Translations under genes and position numbers: made by a program | Assembly: GCF_000723165.1 (NCBI RefSeq) | Contig: NZ_HG322949.1 | Location: 1,453,561 to 1,475,981, forward strand | DNA: 22,421 nt | Direction: 5' to 3' | From: Janthinobacterium agaricidamnosum NBRC 102515 = DSM 9628 | GTDB taxonomy: Bacteria; Pseudomonadota; Gammaproteobacteria; Burkholderiales; Burkholderiaceae_D | Shown here: positions 7,281 through 15,839 of the stretch, piece after piece | Numbering within the stretch: the first letter of the stretch is position 1 | How the letters are laid out: every line of letters begins with the position of its first letter | Notes under the pieces: model-generated | Seen by the model: the letters and a program-made list of their open reading frames with translations, nothing else | Databases searched by the model: none | Told to the model about the DNA's origin: nothing

Positions 7281-7657
7281 ACGGCGCCGCCCGGCGCGGT
7301 TTTACCCTGATTGAGTTGCTGGTGGTGATGGCCTTGATCGGCATGCTGCTGTCGCTGTCGGTGCCGCGTTATTTCGGCAATGTCGACAAGGCCAGGGAGT
7401 CGGTGCTGCGCCAGGACCTGGCGCTGATGCGCGACGCCATCGACAAGTATTTCGGCGATGTCGGCCTGTATCCGGAATCGCTGGACGAGATCGTCGCCAG
7501 GCGCTACCTGCGCAAGATCCCGGTCGATCCGATCACCCAGCGCGCCGACAGCTGGATCGTGGTGGCGCCGGAAAAGAAAGAAACCGGCAATGTATTCGAT
7601 ATCAAAAGCGGCGCACCCGGCCGCGCCCGCGATGGCAGCGAATATGCCGACTGGTGA
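7274..7657 (+). CDS. Type II/IV pseudopilin (GspG-like), second of three
   Basis: A 127-residue pseudopilin with leader MVDGAARRG, cleavage after Gly9 and mature start FTLIELLVVM (Glu5 present). The globular part contains DAIDKYFGDVGLYPESLDEIV and IPVDPITQ, close to the GspG core pattern (YP.SL..L, IP.DPW), and ends in GSEYADW. It is the best candidate for the major pseudopilin by this pattern. It overlaps both neighbours. Confidence 0.85.
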   Translation: MVDGAARRGFTLIELLVVMALIGMLLSLSVPRYFGNVDKARESVLRQDLALMRDAIDKYFGDVGLYPESLDEIVARRYLRKIPVDPITQRADSWIVVAPEKKETGNVFDIKSGAPGRARDGSEYADW

Positions 7658-8123
7658 ACGCGGCGCCGGCGCGCAAGCCGGTTTTACCTATGTCGCGATG
7701 CTGTTTGCGCTGGCGATTTTCGGCGTCTTGCTGGCGGCGCTGGGCGAATCGTGGAGCGCCGTTTCGCAACGTGAAAAGGAAGAGGAATTGATCCAGGTCG
7801 GCAGCGCCTATGCGCGCGCGATCGGCTCGTATTATGCGCGCTCTCCGGGCGCCGTCAAACACTACCCGGCCAAGCTGGAGGAGTTGATCGAGGACCGGCG
7901 CTTTGTCGGCGTCGAACGGCATTTGCGCAGCTTGTATGCCGATCCGCTGAACCAAGCCCAGCCATGGGGGCTGGTGCCGGCGCAGGATGGCGGCATCGCC
8001 GGCGTCTACAGCCTGAGCGACAAAGAGCCGCTGCGCAAGCAGCCGCTGTTATTGCCGGGCATGGCGGTGCTGGCCGGCGCCCGCTACTCCGAATGGAAAT
8101 TTGTGTATAGGGAAAAGCAATGA
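7644..8123 (+). CDS. Minor pseudopilin lacking Glu5, third of three
   Basis: A 159-residue protein. ATG 7644 is preferred (ATG 7632 is in frame too) because it gives a leader of normal length, MPTGERGAGAQAG, with cleavage before FTYVAMLFALAIF. Mature position 5 is Ala, not Glu. Loss of Glu5 is characteristic of GspK-type tip pseudopilins, so this may sit at the pseudopilus tip, although it is much shorter than GspK. The hydrophobic helix is followed by REKEEELIQVGSAYARAIGSYY and a HYPAKLEELIED pattern like other pseudopilins. It overlaps the preceding gene by 14 bases and ends 33 bases before gspF. Confidence 0.75.
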   Translation: MPTGERGAGAQAGFTYVAMLFALAIFGVLLAALGESWSAVSQREKEEELIQVGSAYARAIGSYYARSPGAVKHYPAKLEELIEDRRFVGVERHLRSLYADPLNQAQPWGLVPAQDGGIAGVYSLSDKEPLRKQPLLLPGMAVLAGARYSEWKFVYREKQ

Positions 8124-8156
8124 CGAGATCGATCAGCCGGCGCGGCGGGAAGCGCC

Positions 8157-9341
8157 ATGCAGTTTAAGGCGCGTCTTTTCGACGCCGCCTCGGGTAGCGT
8201 GGCCGAACGCCTGGTGGAAGGTGAAAGCGCCGCGGCGGCGCGCCAGGCGCTGGAACACGAGGGCGCCACGGTGCTGTCGCTGGCGGCGTACGGCCGCTGG
8301 CGCGGCAGCGGCGTGACGGGTTTTAATATGGTGCTGTTTTGCGAAGAGCTGCGCACCTTGCTGTCGTCCGGCATGTCGCTGGTCGAGGCGATCGAGGCCT
8401 TGTGCTCGAAGAATGCCGGCGATGGAAAGCATGCGGTGTTGATCGATATCCGGCAGCGCCTGCTGGAAGGCAAGCCGCTGTCGGCGGCGCTGGAATTGAG
8501 CCGGTTTACCTTTCCTCCGCTGCTGATCGCGTCGATCAAGGCCAGCGAGCGCACCAGCCGCATCGACGATGCGCTCGATGAATATATCGGCTATGAAAAA
8601 GTGGCGCAGGAGCTGGGCAAGAAAATCATCAGCGCCGCGATCTATCCGTGCATGGTGGTCGGTTTCGGCATGCTGGTGTGCCTGTTCATGATGTCGTATG
8701 TGGTGCCGCGCTTTTCCAGGGTGTACGAGGATTTTGCGCAATCGGTCAGCCTGTCGACCAGGATATTGATGATGGCTGGCCAGTTCGCCAGCGATTACCT
8801 GGCCTTGATCATCTGCGGCGTGGTGGCGCTGGCGGCCGGCACGCTGGTGCTGTACCGTAACGGCAAGCTGAAGGCGATTGCGCTGCGCCTGCTGGGCAGG
8901 TTCAGGTTTGCGCGCTACTATTTGCGGCTGTACCAGCTGGCGCGGATTTACCAGACCATGTCGATGCTGCTGAAGGGCGGTTACACGCTGGCCGATGCGA
9001 TTCCGCTGGCGCAGAACCTGGCGTTCGAGGCCAAGCTGCGTGACCAGATCGTCAATGCGCGCCTGTCGGTACTGGAAGGGAAACGCCTGAGTACTGCGTT
9101 CAGCGCCAACGGTTTGACCGACAGCGTCAGCGAGCGCTTGCTGCAAGTGGGCGAGCGCTCCGGCAACCTGGCCAAGATCATGGACATCATCGCCCACACG
9201 TATCGCCAGGAATTCATGCTGTTCATGGAGCGCGCGACGCGGCTGGCGGAACCGCTCCTGCTGATGGCGGTGGGTTTGATGATCGGTGCGATTATTATTT
9301 TGATGTATATGCCGGTATTCGACCTGGCCGGAGGAATTTGA
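8157..9341 (+). CDS. GspF/PilC-family inner-membrane platform protein
   Basis: A 394-residue polytopic protein with two T2SSF repeats. The first is at ~60-185 (FCEELRTLLSSGMSLVEAIEAL ... YPCMVVGFGMLVCLFMMSYVVPRF), the second at ~265-390 (LARIYQTMSMLLKGGYTLADAI ... ending with a membrane helix and IILMYMPVFDLAGGI). The (L/M)Y.P.F ending is the family hallmark. GspF couples the cytoplasmic ATPase to pseudopilus extension. A short ~55-residue N-terminal domain is present. The start codon follows a GGGAAG-like ribosome site. Confidence 0.92.
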   Translation: MQFKARLFDAASGSVAERLVEGESAAAARQALEHEGATVLSLAAYGRWRGSGVTGFNMVLFCEELRTLLSSGMSLVEAIEALCSKNAGDGKHAVLIDIRQRLLEGKPLSAALELSRFTFPPLLIASIKASERTSRIDDALDEYIGYEKVAQELGKKIISAAIYPCMVVGFGMLVCLFMMSYVVPRFSRVYEDFAQSVSLSTRILMMAGQFASDYLALIICGVVALAAGTLVLYRNGKLKAIALRLLGRFRFARYYLRLYQLARIYQTMSMLLKGGYTLADAIPLAQNLAFEAKLRDQIVNARLSVLEGKRLSTAFSANGLTDSVSERLLQVGERSGNLAKIMDIIAHTYRQEFMLFMERATRLAEPLLLMAVGLMIGAIIILMYMPVFDLAGGI

Positions 9342-9343
9342 AG

Positions 9344-11029
9344 ATGAGCAGCGACCTGTCCGCCACGCCCTTGACCAGCCTGATGGCGCAGGCCCGTACG
9401 CGTGCCGCGCAAAGCGGCGTGCCGCTGGTCGCGGAGCTGGCCGCGCTGGCCGGCTGCGCCAGCGAAGATATCGGCCGCCTGTCCGAAGCCGAGCTGGGCG
9501 TGTCTTATTTTACGCAGCAGGCGCTGGTGCGGCAGGCGCCGGAATTCCTGCAGGTCAGCTTCACCGATTGCGTCAAGCGTGGGATTTATCCGCTGAACCA
9601 GGGATCCGGCACCTGCTTTGTGGTGGCCGATCCATGGGACGACCATGCGCTGCAATGGCTGGCCAACCGGATCGGCCATTATCCGGTGCTGGCATGGGGA
9701 ACCAGGCCGGAAATCCTGGCCGCGCTCGAATATGCCCAGCAGCGCATCAAGGCCTCCAGCGAATTGCCCAGCAGTGCGGCGCAGGCCCAGGCGCTGGGCA
9801 GCGATGCCGCGGTGAAGGTAATTTCGATTGAAACCATCGAACGCAGCAGCAGCCAGGTGGTGCGCTTTGTCGATGCGGCGATCTACGACGCCTGGAAGGC
9901 CGGCGCCAGCGATATCCATTTCGAATGCGGACGCGACGGCGTGCGAGTCAAGCTGCGGCTCGATGGCGTGCTGGTGCCGGCCTCAGAATTGGCGGACCGG
10001 GTATTGGCGGAAGAAGTCATATCGCGCATCAAGGTGCTGGCGCAGCTGGATATCGCCGAGCGCCGCATTCCGCAGGACGGCCGCTTCCAGATTCGCCTGG
10101 GCGAGCGCGAGCTCGATTTCCGGGTGTCCATCATGCCCAGCATTTTCGGCGAAGACGCGGTGGTGCGACTGCTCGACAAATCGCAGTTGCGCGGCGATGC
10201 GCAAGTCATTTCGCTGGCCAGCCTGGGACTCGATGAAGACGCCATCGGCCGTATCCGCCGGCTGGCCAAAAAGCCGCATGGCATGTTGCTGGTCACCGGT
10301 CCCACCGGCAGCGGCAAGACCACCACCTTGTATGCGGCGCTGACCGAGATCCAGACCGGGCAGGAAAAAATCATCACGATTGAAGATCCGGTCGAATATG
10401 AATTGCCAGGGGTCTTGCAAATTCCCGTGAATGAGAAAAAAGGCCTGACTTTTTCGCAAGGCTTGCGCTCCATCCTGCGTCACGATCCGGACAAAATCCT
10501 GGTCGGCGAAATACGCGATGCTGAAACCGCGGAAATAGCGGTGCAGGCGGCGTTGACCGGGCACCTGGTATTTACCACGGTGCATGCGAACAGCGTATTC
10601 GACGTCATCAGCCGTTTCGCGCACATGGATATCGATCTGTACAGCCTGATGTCGGCCTTGAACGGCGTCGTCGCGCAGCGCCTGATCCGTCGTAATTGTC
10701 CTTTGTGCGTCGAAGAGGTCGAAGTGCCGCAGGAATTGATAGGGCGCATGAAGCAGGCCAATATGGATACCGCGCGGGTGCATGTGGCGCGTGGCCGGGG
10801 CTGCGAACACTGCCGCAATACCGGTTATAAAGGGCGCCACGCGATTGCCGAGGTGCTGCCCTTCGACGATACTTTGCGCACCATGATATTGAACCGGGCC
10901 GACGTCGCGGAAATCAAGAACCATGCATTGTCGATGGGGGTGCGTCCGCTCGGCGTGCGTGCTCTGGACCTGGTGGCGACGGGTGCGACGACGCTGGAGG
11001 AAATCGACCGGGTGGTGGCCTATGATTGA
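9344..11029 (+). CDS. GspE/PilB-family secretion ATPase
   Basis: A 561-residue cytoplasmic AAA+-like ATPase powering pilus or pseudopilus assembly. ATG 9344 is chosen over the in-frame TTG 9338 because GGAGGA at 9330-9335 has an 8-base spacing to the ATG. Residues ~1-140 form an N1/MshEN-like domain. The ATPase core has Walker A GPTGSGKTT at ~319, the Asp box EDPVEYEL near 348, Walker B ILVGEIRDAETAE at ~385 and the His box LVFTTVHANS. A zinc-binding tetracysteine, CPLC (~452) and CEHC (~487), is as in GspE/PilB. It overlaps its 3' neighbour by 8 bases. Confidence 0.93.
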   Translation: MSSDLSATPLTSLMAQARTRAAQSGVPLVAELAALAGCASEDIGRLSEAELGVSYFTQQALVRQAPEFLQVSFTDCVKRGIYPLNQGSGTCFVVADPWDDHALQWLANRIGHYPVLAWGTRPEILAALEYAQQRIKASSELPSSAAQAQALGSDAAVKVISIETIERSSSQVVRFVDAAIYDAWKAGASDIHFECGRDGVRVKLRLDGVLVPASELADRVLAEEVISRIKVLAQLDIAERRIPQDGRFQIRLGERELDFRVSIMPSIFGEDAVVRLLDKSQLRGDAQVISLASLGLDEDAIGRIRRLAKKPHGMLLVTGPTGSGKTTTLYAALTEIQTGQEKIITIEDPVEYELPGVLQIPVNEKKGLTFSQGLRSILRHDPDKILVGEIRDAETAEIAVQAALTGHLVFTTVHANSVFDVISRFAHMDIDLYSLMSALNGVVAQRLIRRNCPLCVEEVEVPQELIGRMKQANMDTARVHVARGRGCEHCRNTGYKGRHAIAEVLPFDDTLRTMILNRADVAEIKNHALSMGVRPLGVRALDLVATGATTLEEIDRVVAYD

Positions 11030-11816
11030 GGTGATCCATTTATACCTGAGCGGCACGCGGGTGATGGCGCGCCGCGAAAGCGGCTTGCCATGGCGGCGGC
11101 GCATCGAACCATTGGGCGAGTGGGACTGGGACATGAGCCGGCCCGCCTCGCTGACGCTCGATGCGCTGCAATTGAACCACAAGCGCCGCGTGCAGTTGCA
11201 GGTGCATGCCGGTTCGGCGCTGTGCAAATTCATGACGCTCGACTTGCCCGCCGGCTTGCGCGACGCACAGGAACAGCGCGCCGCGGCGCAGGCGCACATG
11301 CAGCAGGAGCTTGGCTTGAACGGCGCCGACTGGAGCTTTACCGTGGATGCCGCAACGGCGCCGCTCAAGTCGGTGGCGTGCGCGCTACGCCGCGCGGTAC
11401 TCGCGCACCTCCAGCTGCTCAGCGAGCGGCACGGGTTGCGGCTGGTGTCGTTTGCGCCCTATGTGACCGGCGTCTGGAATCTATTCCAGTCCGCCCATGC
11501 CGACGCGACGCTGGCCCTGCTGGCGCTGGAACATGACGCATTTACGCTATGCATGGCGCGTGCCGGGCAGCTGGAGTCGATCAGCACGCTGGGCCATCGT
11601 TGCGAGCCGGGCTTGATCGAGCGGGAAGTGCGGCGTCTGGCGTTGGCCCTGGGGACCGAAGATCGCGCCGGAATCTTTTTGGCCGTGCCCGACAGCTTGT
11701 CGGCGATGCTGCCGGCGCCGGCCGGCGCGATCCTGACCGACACGGCTTATCTGAAAAAAGAATTGTATGCCGATTTCAGCGATCTGCTGTTTGGCCATGC
11801 CAAGGAGCAAGTATGA
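11022..11816 (+). CDS. PilM/GspL-like cytoplasmic platform protein
   Basis: A 264-residue soluble protein of low overall similarity to named families. ATG 11022 (MIEVIHLYLSG) overlaps the ATPase stop and is preferred to an upstream GC-rich extension. The beta-rich N-terminus, two related halves and position directly before a PilN-like gene fit a PilM/GspL actin-like protein that recruits the ATPase to the membrane platform. There is no membrane helix, so PilM is a better match than GspL. The assignment rests mainly on operon context. Confidence 0.55.
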   Translation: MIEVIHLYLSGTRVMARRESGLPWRRRIEPLGEWDWDMSRPASLTLDALQLNHKRRVQLQVHAGSALCKFMTLDLPAGLRDAQEQRAAAQAHMQQELGLNGADWSFTVDAATAPLKSVACALRRAVLAHLQLLSERHGLRLVSFAPYVTGVWNLFQSAHADATLALLALEHDAFTLCMARAGQLESISTLGHRCEPGLIEREVRRLALALGTEDRAGIFLAVPDSLSAMLPAPAGAILTDTAYLKKELYADFSDLLFGHAKEQV

Positions 11817-12334
11817 GCAAGCTGCGGCTGGAGTTTATCGAGCGCCGCCAAGTGCCTTGGGCGGGCTTGGTATTCCTCGCCGCGGCGCTGCTTTGCGGCG
11901 TCAGCGTGGCGCTGGAGTGGCGCGACTTGCAGGCCGGCCGGATGGTGCTGCAAGAGCGCTCAGGAAAGCTTGAAAAAAGCTTGAAAGAGCGTCAGCGCAG
12001 CGCCTTGCAAGAGCAGAAAAAAGCCGATCCGGCCGCTGAACTGCGCCTCAAGGAACGCCAGAAAGTCATCGCATCGCTGAATTATTCCTGGAACCGGATC
12101 TTGTCGCCGCTGGAACAAACTGAAAGCAATGAGGTGGCGATCCTGTCGTTCGTACATGATCAATCCGTCGGCGGGGCGCAATTGACGGTGGAGGCGCTCG
12201 ATTTCCCGGCCTTGAGCCGGTTCGTCGACAAGATGAATCAGGATGCCGATGGCCGGCGCTGGTATGTCGCGAATTACCAGACGCAGGCGCCTGGCAGTCC
12301 GGCCACCATCAAGGCGACCGTGTTGAACCAGTAA
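11813..12334 (+). CDS. PilN-like inner-membrane assembly protein
   Basis: A 173-residue bitopic protein with a short basic N-terminus, one membrane helix (about residues 15-34), a charged coiled-coil segment (about 40-85, rich in ERxxxLEKSLKER) and a small periplasmic alpha/beta domain. This is PilN/GspL-C architecture. It starts in an ATGA overlap with the PilM-like gene, the typical pilMN arrangement. It is the last gene of the operon; with the PilO/P-like genes at the other end, the pilMNOP set is split around the secretin-pilin-motor genes. Confidence 0.65.
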   Translation: MSKLRLEFIERRQVPWAGLVFLAAALLCGVSVALEWRDLQAGRMVLQERSGKLEKSLKERQRSALQEQKKADPAAELRLKERQKVIASLNYSWNRILSPLEQTESNEVAILSFVHDQSVGGAQLTVEALDFPALSRFVDKMNQDADGRRWYVANYQTQAPGSPATIKATVLNQ

Positions 12335-12340
12335 GCAGCG

Positions 12341-12359
12341 CCGGCGCTTGAAGTGCCGG
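12341..12359 (+). terminator. Hairpin after the secretion operon
   Basis: CCGGCGCT/AGTGCCGG forms an 8-bp stem (one G-T pair) with a 3-base loop, starting 7 bases after the PilN-like stop. No T-run follows, so it may terminate weakly or only protect the 3' end. The rest of 12360-12517 holds nothing I can assign. Confidence 0.3.
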
Positions 12360-12517
12360 GCTTACATCGGGACGAATGCGACGTCCTCGCCAGCAGTGCG
12401 GTTGCGGAGATAAATTTAAACATGATATTCCTTGAGTTGTTGCGTGAAGGGGGACAGGGCTTGGCCGCCAGTTCAGGCGAGGGACAAATGGACTGTCGAC
12501 TCTAATTTTTATCAGCA

Positions 12518-12540
12518 TTAAAACAAGCAGCAATGCTGCT
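12518..12540 (-). terminator. Rho-independent terminator of the isomerase-like gene
   Basis: On the minus strand, 34 bases after the stop codon, AGCAGC-ATT-GCTGCT forms a 6-bp stem with a 3-base loop, followed directly by TTGTTTTAAT. Confidence 0.5.
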
Positions 12541-12573
12541 ATTCGCATGCTGCCAGCCGCCTTCAATCGTGAT

Positions 12574-13185
12574 TCAGGTAGCTGGCGGTGCAGCGTATCT
12601 CAAGGCGTCTTCCAGCCTGTCATTGCCCCAGAATAGTTCGCCCCCGCCGATGAAGCTGGGCGCGCCGAAGATGCCGCGCTGTCGGGCTTCTTCGGTCTGG
12701 CTGCGCAGGCGCTGCTTGTTGTCGGGCGACAGCGCGCGAGCGATGACATCCTCGGTTTCCAGACCCATTTCGGTCAGCACCGCGCTAACGTTTTCCGCAT
12801 CGCCGATATCGCGGTCCAGCGCAAAATTCAAGGTCATCATGCGCTGGCTGAACGGTGCGATCCAGCCTTCGTCGGCGCCGATCAGCGCGACCCGTGCCGC
12901 CAGCACGGACGAGCGCGGAAACACGCTGGGCCGCCGCCACGGCAAGCCATATTTTTCGCACTGGCGCCGCATATCGTTCCAGACGTATGCGCCCTTTTGT
13001 TGTTGCAGCACGAAGGGCGAGGTTTGTTGTCCCAGCGATTTGAAGATGGCGCCGAGCAGTATCGGTTTCCAGAGTACGCCGATAGCGGCCTGCCGGGCCA
13101 GCGCTTCGATGCGCATCACGCTCAGGTAGCTGTAATTGCTGCTGAAATCGAACCAGAATTCCAGCGTTCTGGTGGAGGTATGCAT
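12574..13185 (-). CDS. 2-hydroxychromene-2-carboxylate isomerase-like (DsbA/kappa-GST) protein
   Basis: A 203-residue cytoplasmic protein of the DsbA-like thioredoxin fold with a kappa-class GST arrangement. The N-terminal strand FWFDFSSNYSYL carries the family serine used for glutathione in HCCA isomerases (family usually FDFxSPYSY; Pro is Asn here). A helical insert follows, then GIFGAPSFIGGGELFWGNDRLEDAL, the conserved C-terminal block with the cis-Pro of the thioredoxin fold. The classical role is a glutathione-dependent step in naphthalene degradation, but no aromatic-degradation genes are nearby, so the substrate is unknown. It stands alone between two terminators. Confidence 0.85.
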   Translation of the reverse strand: MHTSTRTLEFWFDFSSNYSYLSVMRIEALARQAAIGVLWKPILLGAIFKSLGQQTSPFVLQQQKGAYVWNDMRRQCEKYGLPWRRPSVFPRSSVLAARVALIGADEGWIAPFSQRMMTLNFALDRDIGDAENVSAVLTEMGLETEDVIARALSPDNKQRLRSQTEEARQRGIFGAPSFIGGGELFWGNDRLEDALRYAAPPAT

Positions 13186-13211
13186 GACCGCCTCTTTTCA
13201 TCGGGGCCAGG

Positions 13212-13245
13212 AAAAACTGCGCCCGGCGCATCGCTGTGCCGGGCG
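13212..13245 (-). terminator. Rho-independent terminator of the TonB-dependent receptor gene
   Basis: On the minus strand, 22 bases after the receptor stop, CGCCCGGC and GCCGGGCG form a perfect 8-bp stem around a 10-base loop. Five T residues follow after CAG. Confidence 0.7.
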
Positions 13246-13266
13246 TCGTTTGGACAACTCGGCAGC

Positions 13267-15663
13267 TTAGAACTTGACCCACAAACGCCCGAAATACGAG
13301 GCGCCGTTCAAGCCGAATTGTACGCTTTCGTACTTGAAGCCGTTGTCGGTTTCATCCGGGTTCTGGCCGGTCGGCTTGACGTTGAAGATGTTGCTGCCGC
13401 CGAAAGTCAGCTTGGTGTTTTTGTTGATGCTGTAGGTGAAGCTCAGGTCGGCCGAGGTCTTCGCTTGGTAGTGCGCGTTCGGCACGCCGTTGGCGGTGCC
13501 GCTGAAGGTGCCCAGCGTTTGCGGACCGAAGTGGATGATCTTGAAATCCGTTTCCAGCGCGCCGGCCGCGTAGTCGAAGCCCAGGGTCGCCTTGGCGCGC
13601 GGACCGCCCTGTTCGATGAACAGGCGTTCGCGTTCCGACAGCAGCACGTCTTCATAGCCTTTCAGCGATGGCGGCGCCTTGATGTTGGTGACTTCGGTCT
13701 TGCTCAGGTTGAGCGCCAGGAAGGACGTCAGTTTGCCGCTGCCGATGCTGGTTTTGTGCGAACCGGTCAAGTCCAGGCCCTGGGTTTTGGTGTCGATCGA
13801 GTTGACGAAGAACTGGGCCTGGCCGACGCCCAGCTGGGCCAGGCGGGCACCCAGGTCAGGGTAGTTGTCGGCGTCGAAACGGCCCGACAGTACGATGCGG
13901 TCCTTGATCTTGATGCGGTACAGGTCGGCCGTGACCGAAATCGCCTGGCTCGGGGTCCAGGTGGTGCCGAGCGTGAAGCTGGTCGATTTTTCTTCTTTCA
14001 GTTTCGGGATGCCGGCCGCGTTGGCGACCGCGCCGCCGTTCGGCGCCAGCACCACGTCGGTCGGCACGCCGCCGATGAAGTCGGTGAAGGTCGACGAGAA
14101 GTAAATCTGCTGCAGCGACGGCGCGCGGAAGCCGGTGCTGGCCGAACCGCGCAGCAGCACTTGTTCGGCGGCGCGGTAGCTGGCGGCCAGTTTGCCGGTG
14201 ACGGTGGAGCCGAAGTCGCTGAATTTCTCATAGCGCAGCGCGGCCTGGGTCTTGAAGCGTTCGGTGAAGTCGGCTTCGACGTCGACATAGGCGGCGATGC
14301 TGTGGCGTTTGGCCTTGGTGGCATCGCCCGGCTGGAAGCCTGGAAAACCCTGGCTGCCGGCGTTGCCGCCGATGCCGACGCCGTCCGCGTCGATGTAGGA
14401 GCCGGGTTCGCCGGCCATGATCTTGTATTCTTCGCTGCGGTACTCGGCGCCGAAGGCCAGGTTCAAGCCCTTGAAGATGTCGTCGTAATAGCGGCTGAAA
14501 TCGGCGTTGCTGGTCAGTTGCTGGAACGAGAAACCGCCCGCGTCGTAGCGGCTGGCGCTGACGCCCTTGCCGCCGTTCAGCAAGTCCTGGTTGGCGATCG
14601 ATGCGTTCAGCGTGTTGCTGATGTTGTAGCGCATCTCGTTGTAGCCGTAGGTTTGCGAAAAGTCGGTATTCCATTCGCCGATCTTGCCGCGATGGCCGAT
14701 GGTGCCGTAGTGGTCGTCGATGTCGGCGTTGATGAACGGCACAAAGCCGTTCGGGTACATCGCCGCCGCATTGCGCGACGGGATATCGTCGCTGCCGATG
14801 CCGTCGCGGCCGAACGCGGCGCTGGAGGCGTCGCGGGTCTGGGTGCCGGCGGTGAAGTACAGTTTGCCGGTGGCGCTGGTCGGGTAGTCGCCGTTGACAT
14901 ACAGGGTTTTGTTTTTCGACTGGGTGTCGCCGATGATGCGCAGGCTGTCGGCGTCGGCGCGGTTGGAACGGCCGCGGTCCAGGTATTCGCCGGTGATCGC
15001 GATCACGCCCTTGTCGCCCAGCGCGATGCCGCAATAGGCCGAGGTCAGGTAATTCTTGCCGTCGCCGGCCGAGTATTGGCTGTAGCCGGCCACCGCTTCG
15101 CAGCCCAGGCTTTTCTTCAGGCCGATGTCGATCACGCCGGCGATCGCGTCGGAACCGTATTGGGCGGCGGCGCCGTCGCGCAGCACTTGCACGTCCTTGA
15201 TCGCCAGCATCGGAATGGCGTTCATGTCGGTGCCGGTATTGCCGCGGTTGCGCGCGCCGAACAGGTTGACCAGCGCGGTGGTGTGGCGGCGCTTGCCGTT
15301 GACCAGCACCAGGGTCTGGTCTGAGCCGAGCCCGCGCAGGGCCGCCGAGTCGATCAGGTCGGCGCCGTCGGCACCGCTCTGGCGGGTCGAGTTGAACGAT
15401 GGCGAAATGTATTGCAGCGATTGGCCGAGGTCGAACTGGCCGCCTTGCTCGGCCACTTTCGACAGCGGAATCACGTCCACCGGCACCATGGTGTCGGTGG
15501 CGGAACTGGTGGCGCGGCGCGAGCCGACCACGTTGATGGTTTGCAGCGGCGCTTCGGCCGCCGCGGCGCCGTTGACGCTCTGGGCGTAAGCGGCTGGAGT
15601 CAGGACGACAGTGCCATACAGGCTGAGCAAAACGGCTTTACGTAAAGTGGTAAGTGACGGCAC
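13267..15663 (-). CDS. TonB-dependent outer-membrane receptor
   Basis: A 798-residue outer-membrane beta-barrel that imports a ligand using energy from TonB. The signal peptide ends at AAYAQS (~28). A TonB-box-like LQTINVVGSRR is at ~40-50. The plug domain (~60-185) includes LRGLGSDQTLVLVNGKRR and VLRDGAAAQYGSDAIAGVIDI, the standard plug motifs. The barrel ends LWVKF with the terminal Phe needed for assembly. GTG 15663 is used: GGGAG precedes it and the nearest ATG (7 bases upstream) is out of frame. The ligand cannot be told from sequence; no siderophore or sugar genes are adjacent and no clear Fur box was seen in the AT-rich upstream region. Confidence 0.92.
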   Translation of the reverse strand: MPSLTTLRKAVLLSLYGTVVLTPAAYAQSVNGAAAAEAPLQTINVVGSRRATSSATDTMVPVDVIPLSKVAEQGGQFDLGQSLQYISPSFNSTRQSGADGADLIDSAALRGLGSDQTLVLVNGKRRHTTALVNLFGARNRGNTGTDMNAIPMLAIKDVQVLRDGAAAQYGSDAIAGVIDIGLKKSLGCEAVAGYSQYSAGDGKNYLTSAYCGIALGDKGVIAITGEYLDRGRSNRADADSLRIIGDTQSKNKTLYVNGDYPTSATGKLYFTAGTQTRDASSAAFGRDGIGSDDIPSRNAAAMYPNGFVPFINADIDDHYGTIGHRGKIGEWNTDFSQTYGYNEMRYNISNTLNASIANQDLLNGGKGVSASRYDAGGFSFQQLTSNADFSRYYDDIFKGLNLAFGAEYRSEEYKIMAGEPGSYIDADGVGIGGNAGSQGFPGFQPGDATKAKRHSIAAYVDVEADFTERFKTQAALRYEKFSDFGSTVTGKLAASYRAAEQVLLRGSASTGFRAPSLQQIYFSSTFTDFIGGVPTDVVLAPNGGAVANAAGIPKLKEEKSTSFTLGTTWTPSQAISVTADLYRIKIKDRIVLSGRFDADNYPDLGARLAQLGVGQAQFFVNSIDTKTQGLDLTGSHKTSIGSGKLTSFLALNLSKTEVTNIKAPPSLKGYEDVLLSERERLFIEQGGPRAKATLGFDYAAGALETDFKIIHFGPQTLGTFSGTANGVPNAHYQAKTSADLSFTYSINKNTKLTFGGSNIFNVKPTGQNPDETDNGFKYESVQFGLNGASYFGRLWVKF

Positions 15664-15821
15664 GCAACATCTCCCGGTGATTGTTGATTTTTATTCTAAA
15701 TCGAACAATGTCGGGCTAACTACTAATTGGTATTACTTTATGATTAATTTGCGATTAATATTGTTGGTTTGTTGTTTCTTTGCCGCAATACCGAACTTTC
15801 TTGCCGCTTTGCGTGATCTTG

Positions 15822-15839
15822 AAACGGAAAATACCGTTT
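15822..15839 (-). terminator. Weak hairpin at the end of the PhzF-family gene
   Basis: AAACGG and CCGTTT pair over a 6-base A/T loop, overlapping the stop codon. No T-run follows. The remaining bases to 15663 are AT-rich and presumably contain the receptor promoter, which I could not place with confidence. Confidence 0.25.

Noticed and set aside
8133..9197. A 354-codon minus-strand open frame opposite gspF
   Set aside because: Antisense shadow of a well-conserved gene, with no start context or domain signature.
12997..15324. A 775-codon open frame on the plus strand opposite the TonB-dependent receptor
   Set aside because: It is the antisense of a GC-rich, clearly conserved receptor gene; its Val/Ala/Gly/Arg-rich translation has no domain pattern.
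15664..15837. A Fur box or defined promoter in front of the TonB-dependent receptor
   Set aside because: The region is AT-rich with several weak hexamers, but no convincing 19-bp Fur dyad or single best promoter could be chosen.
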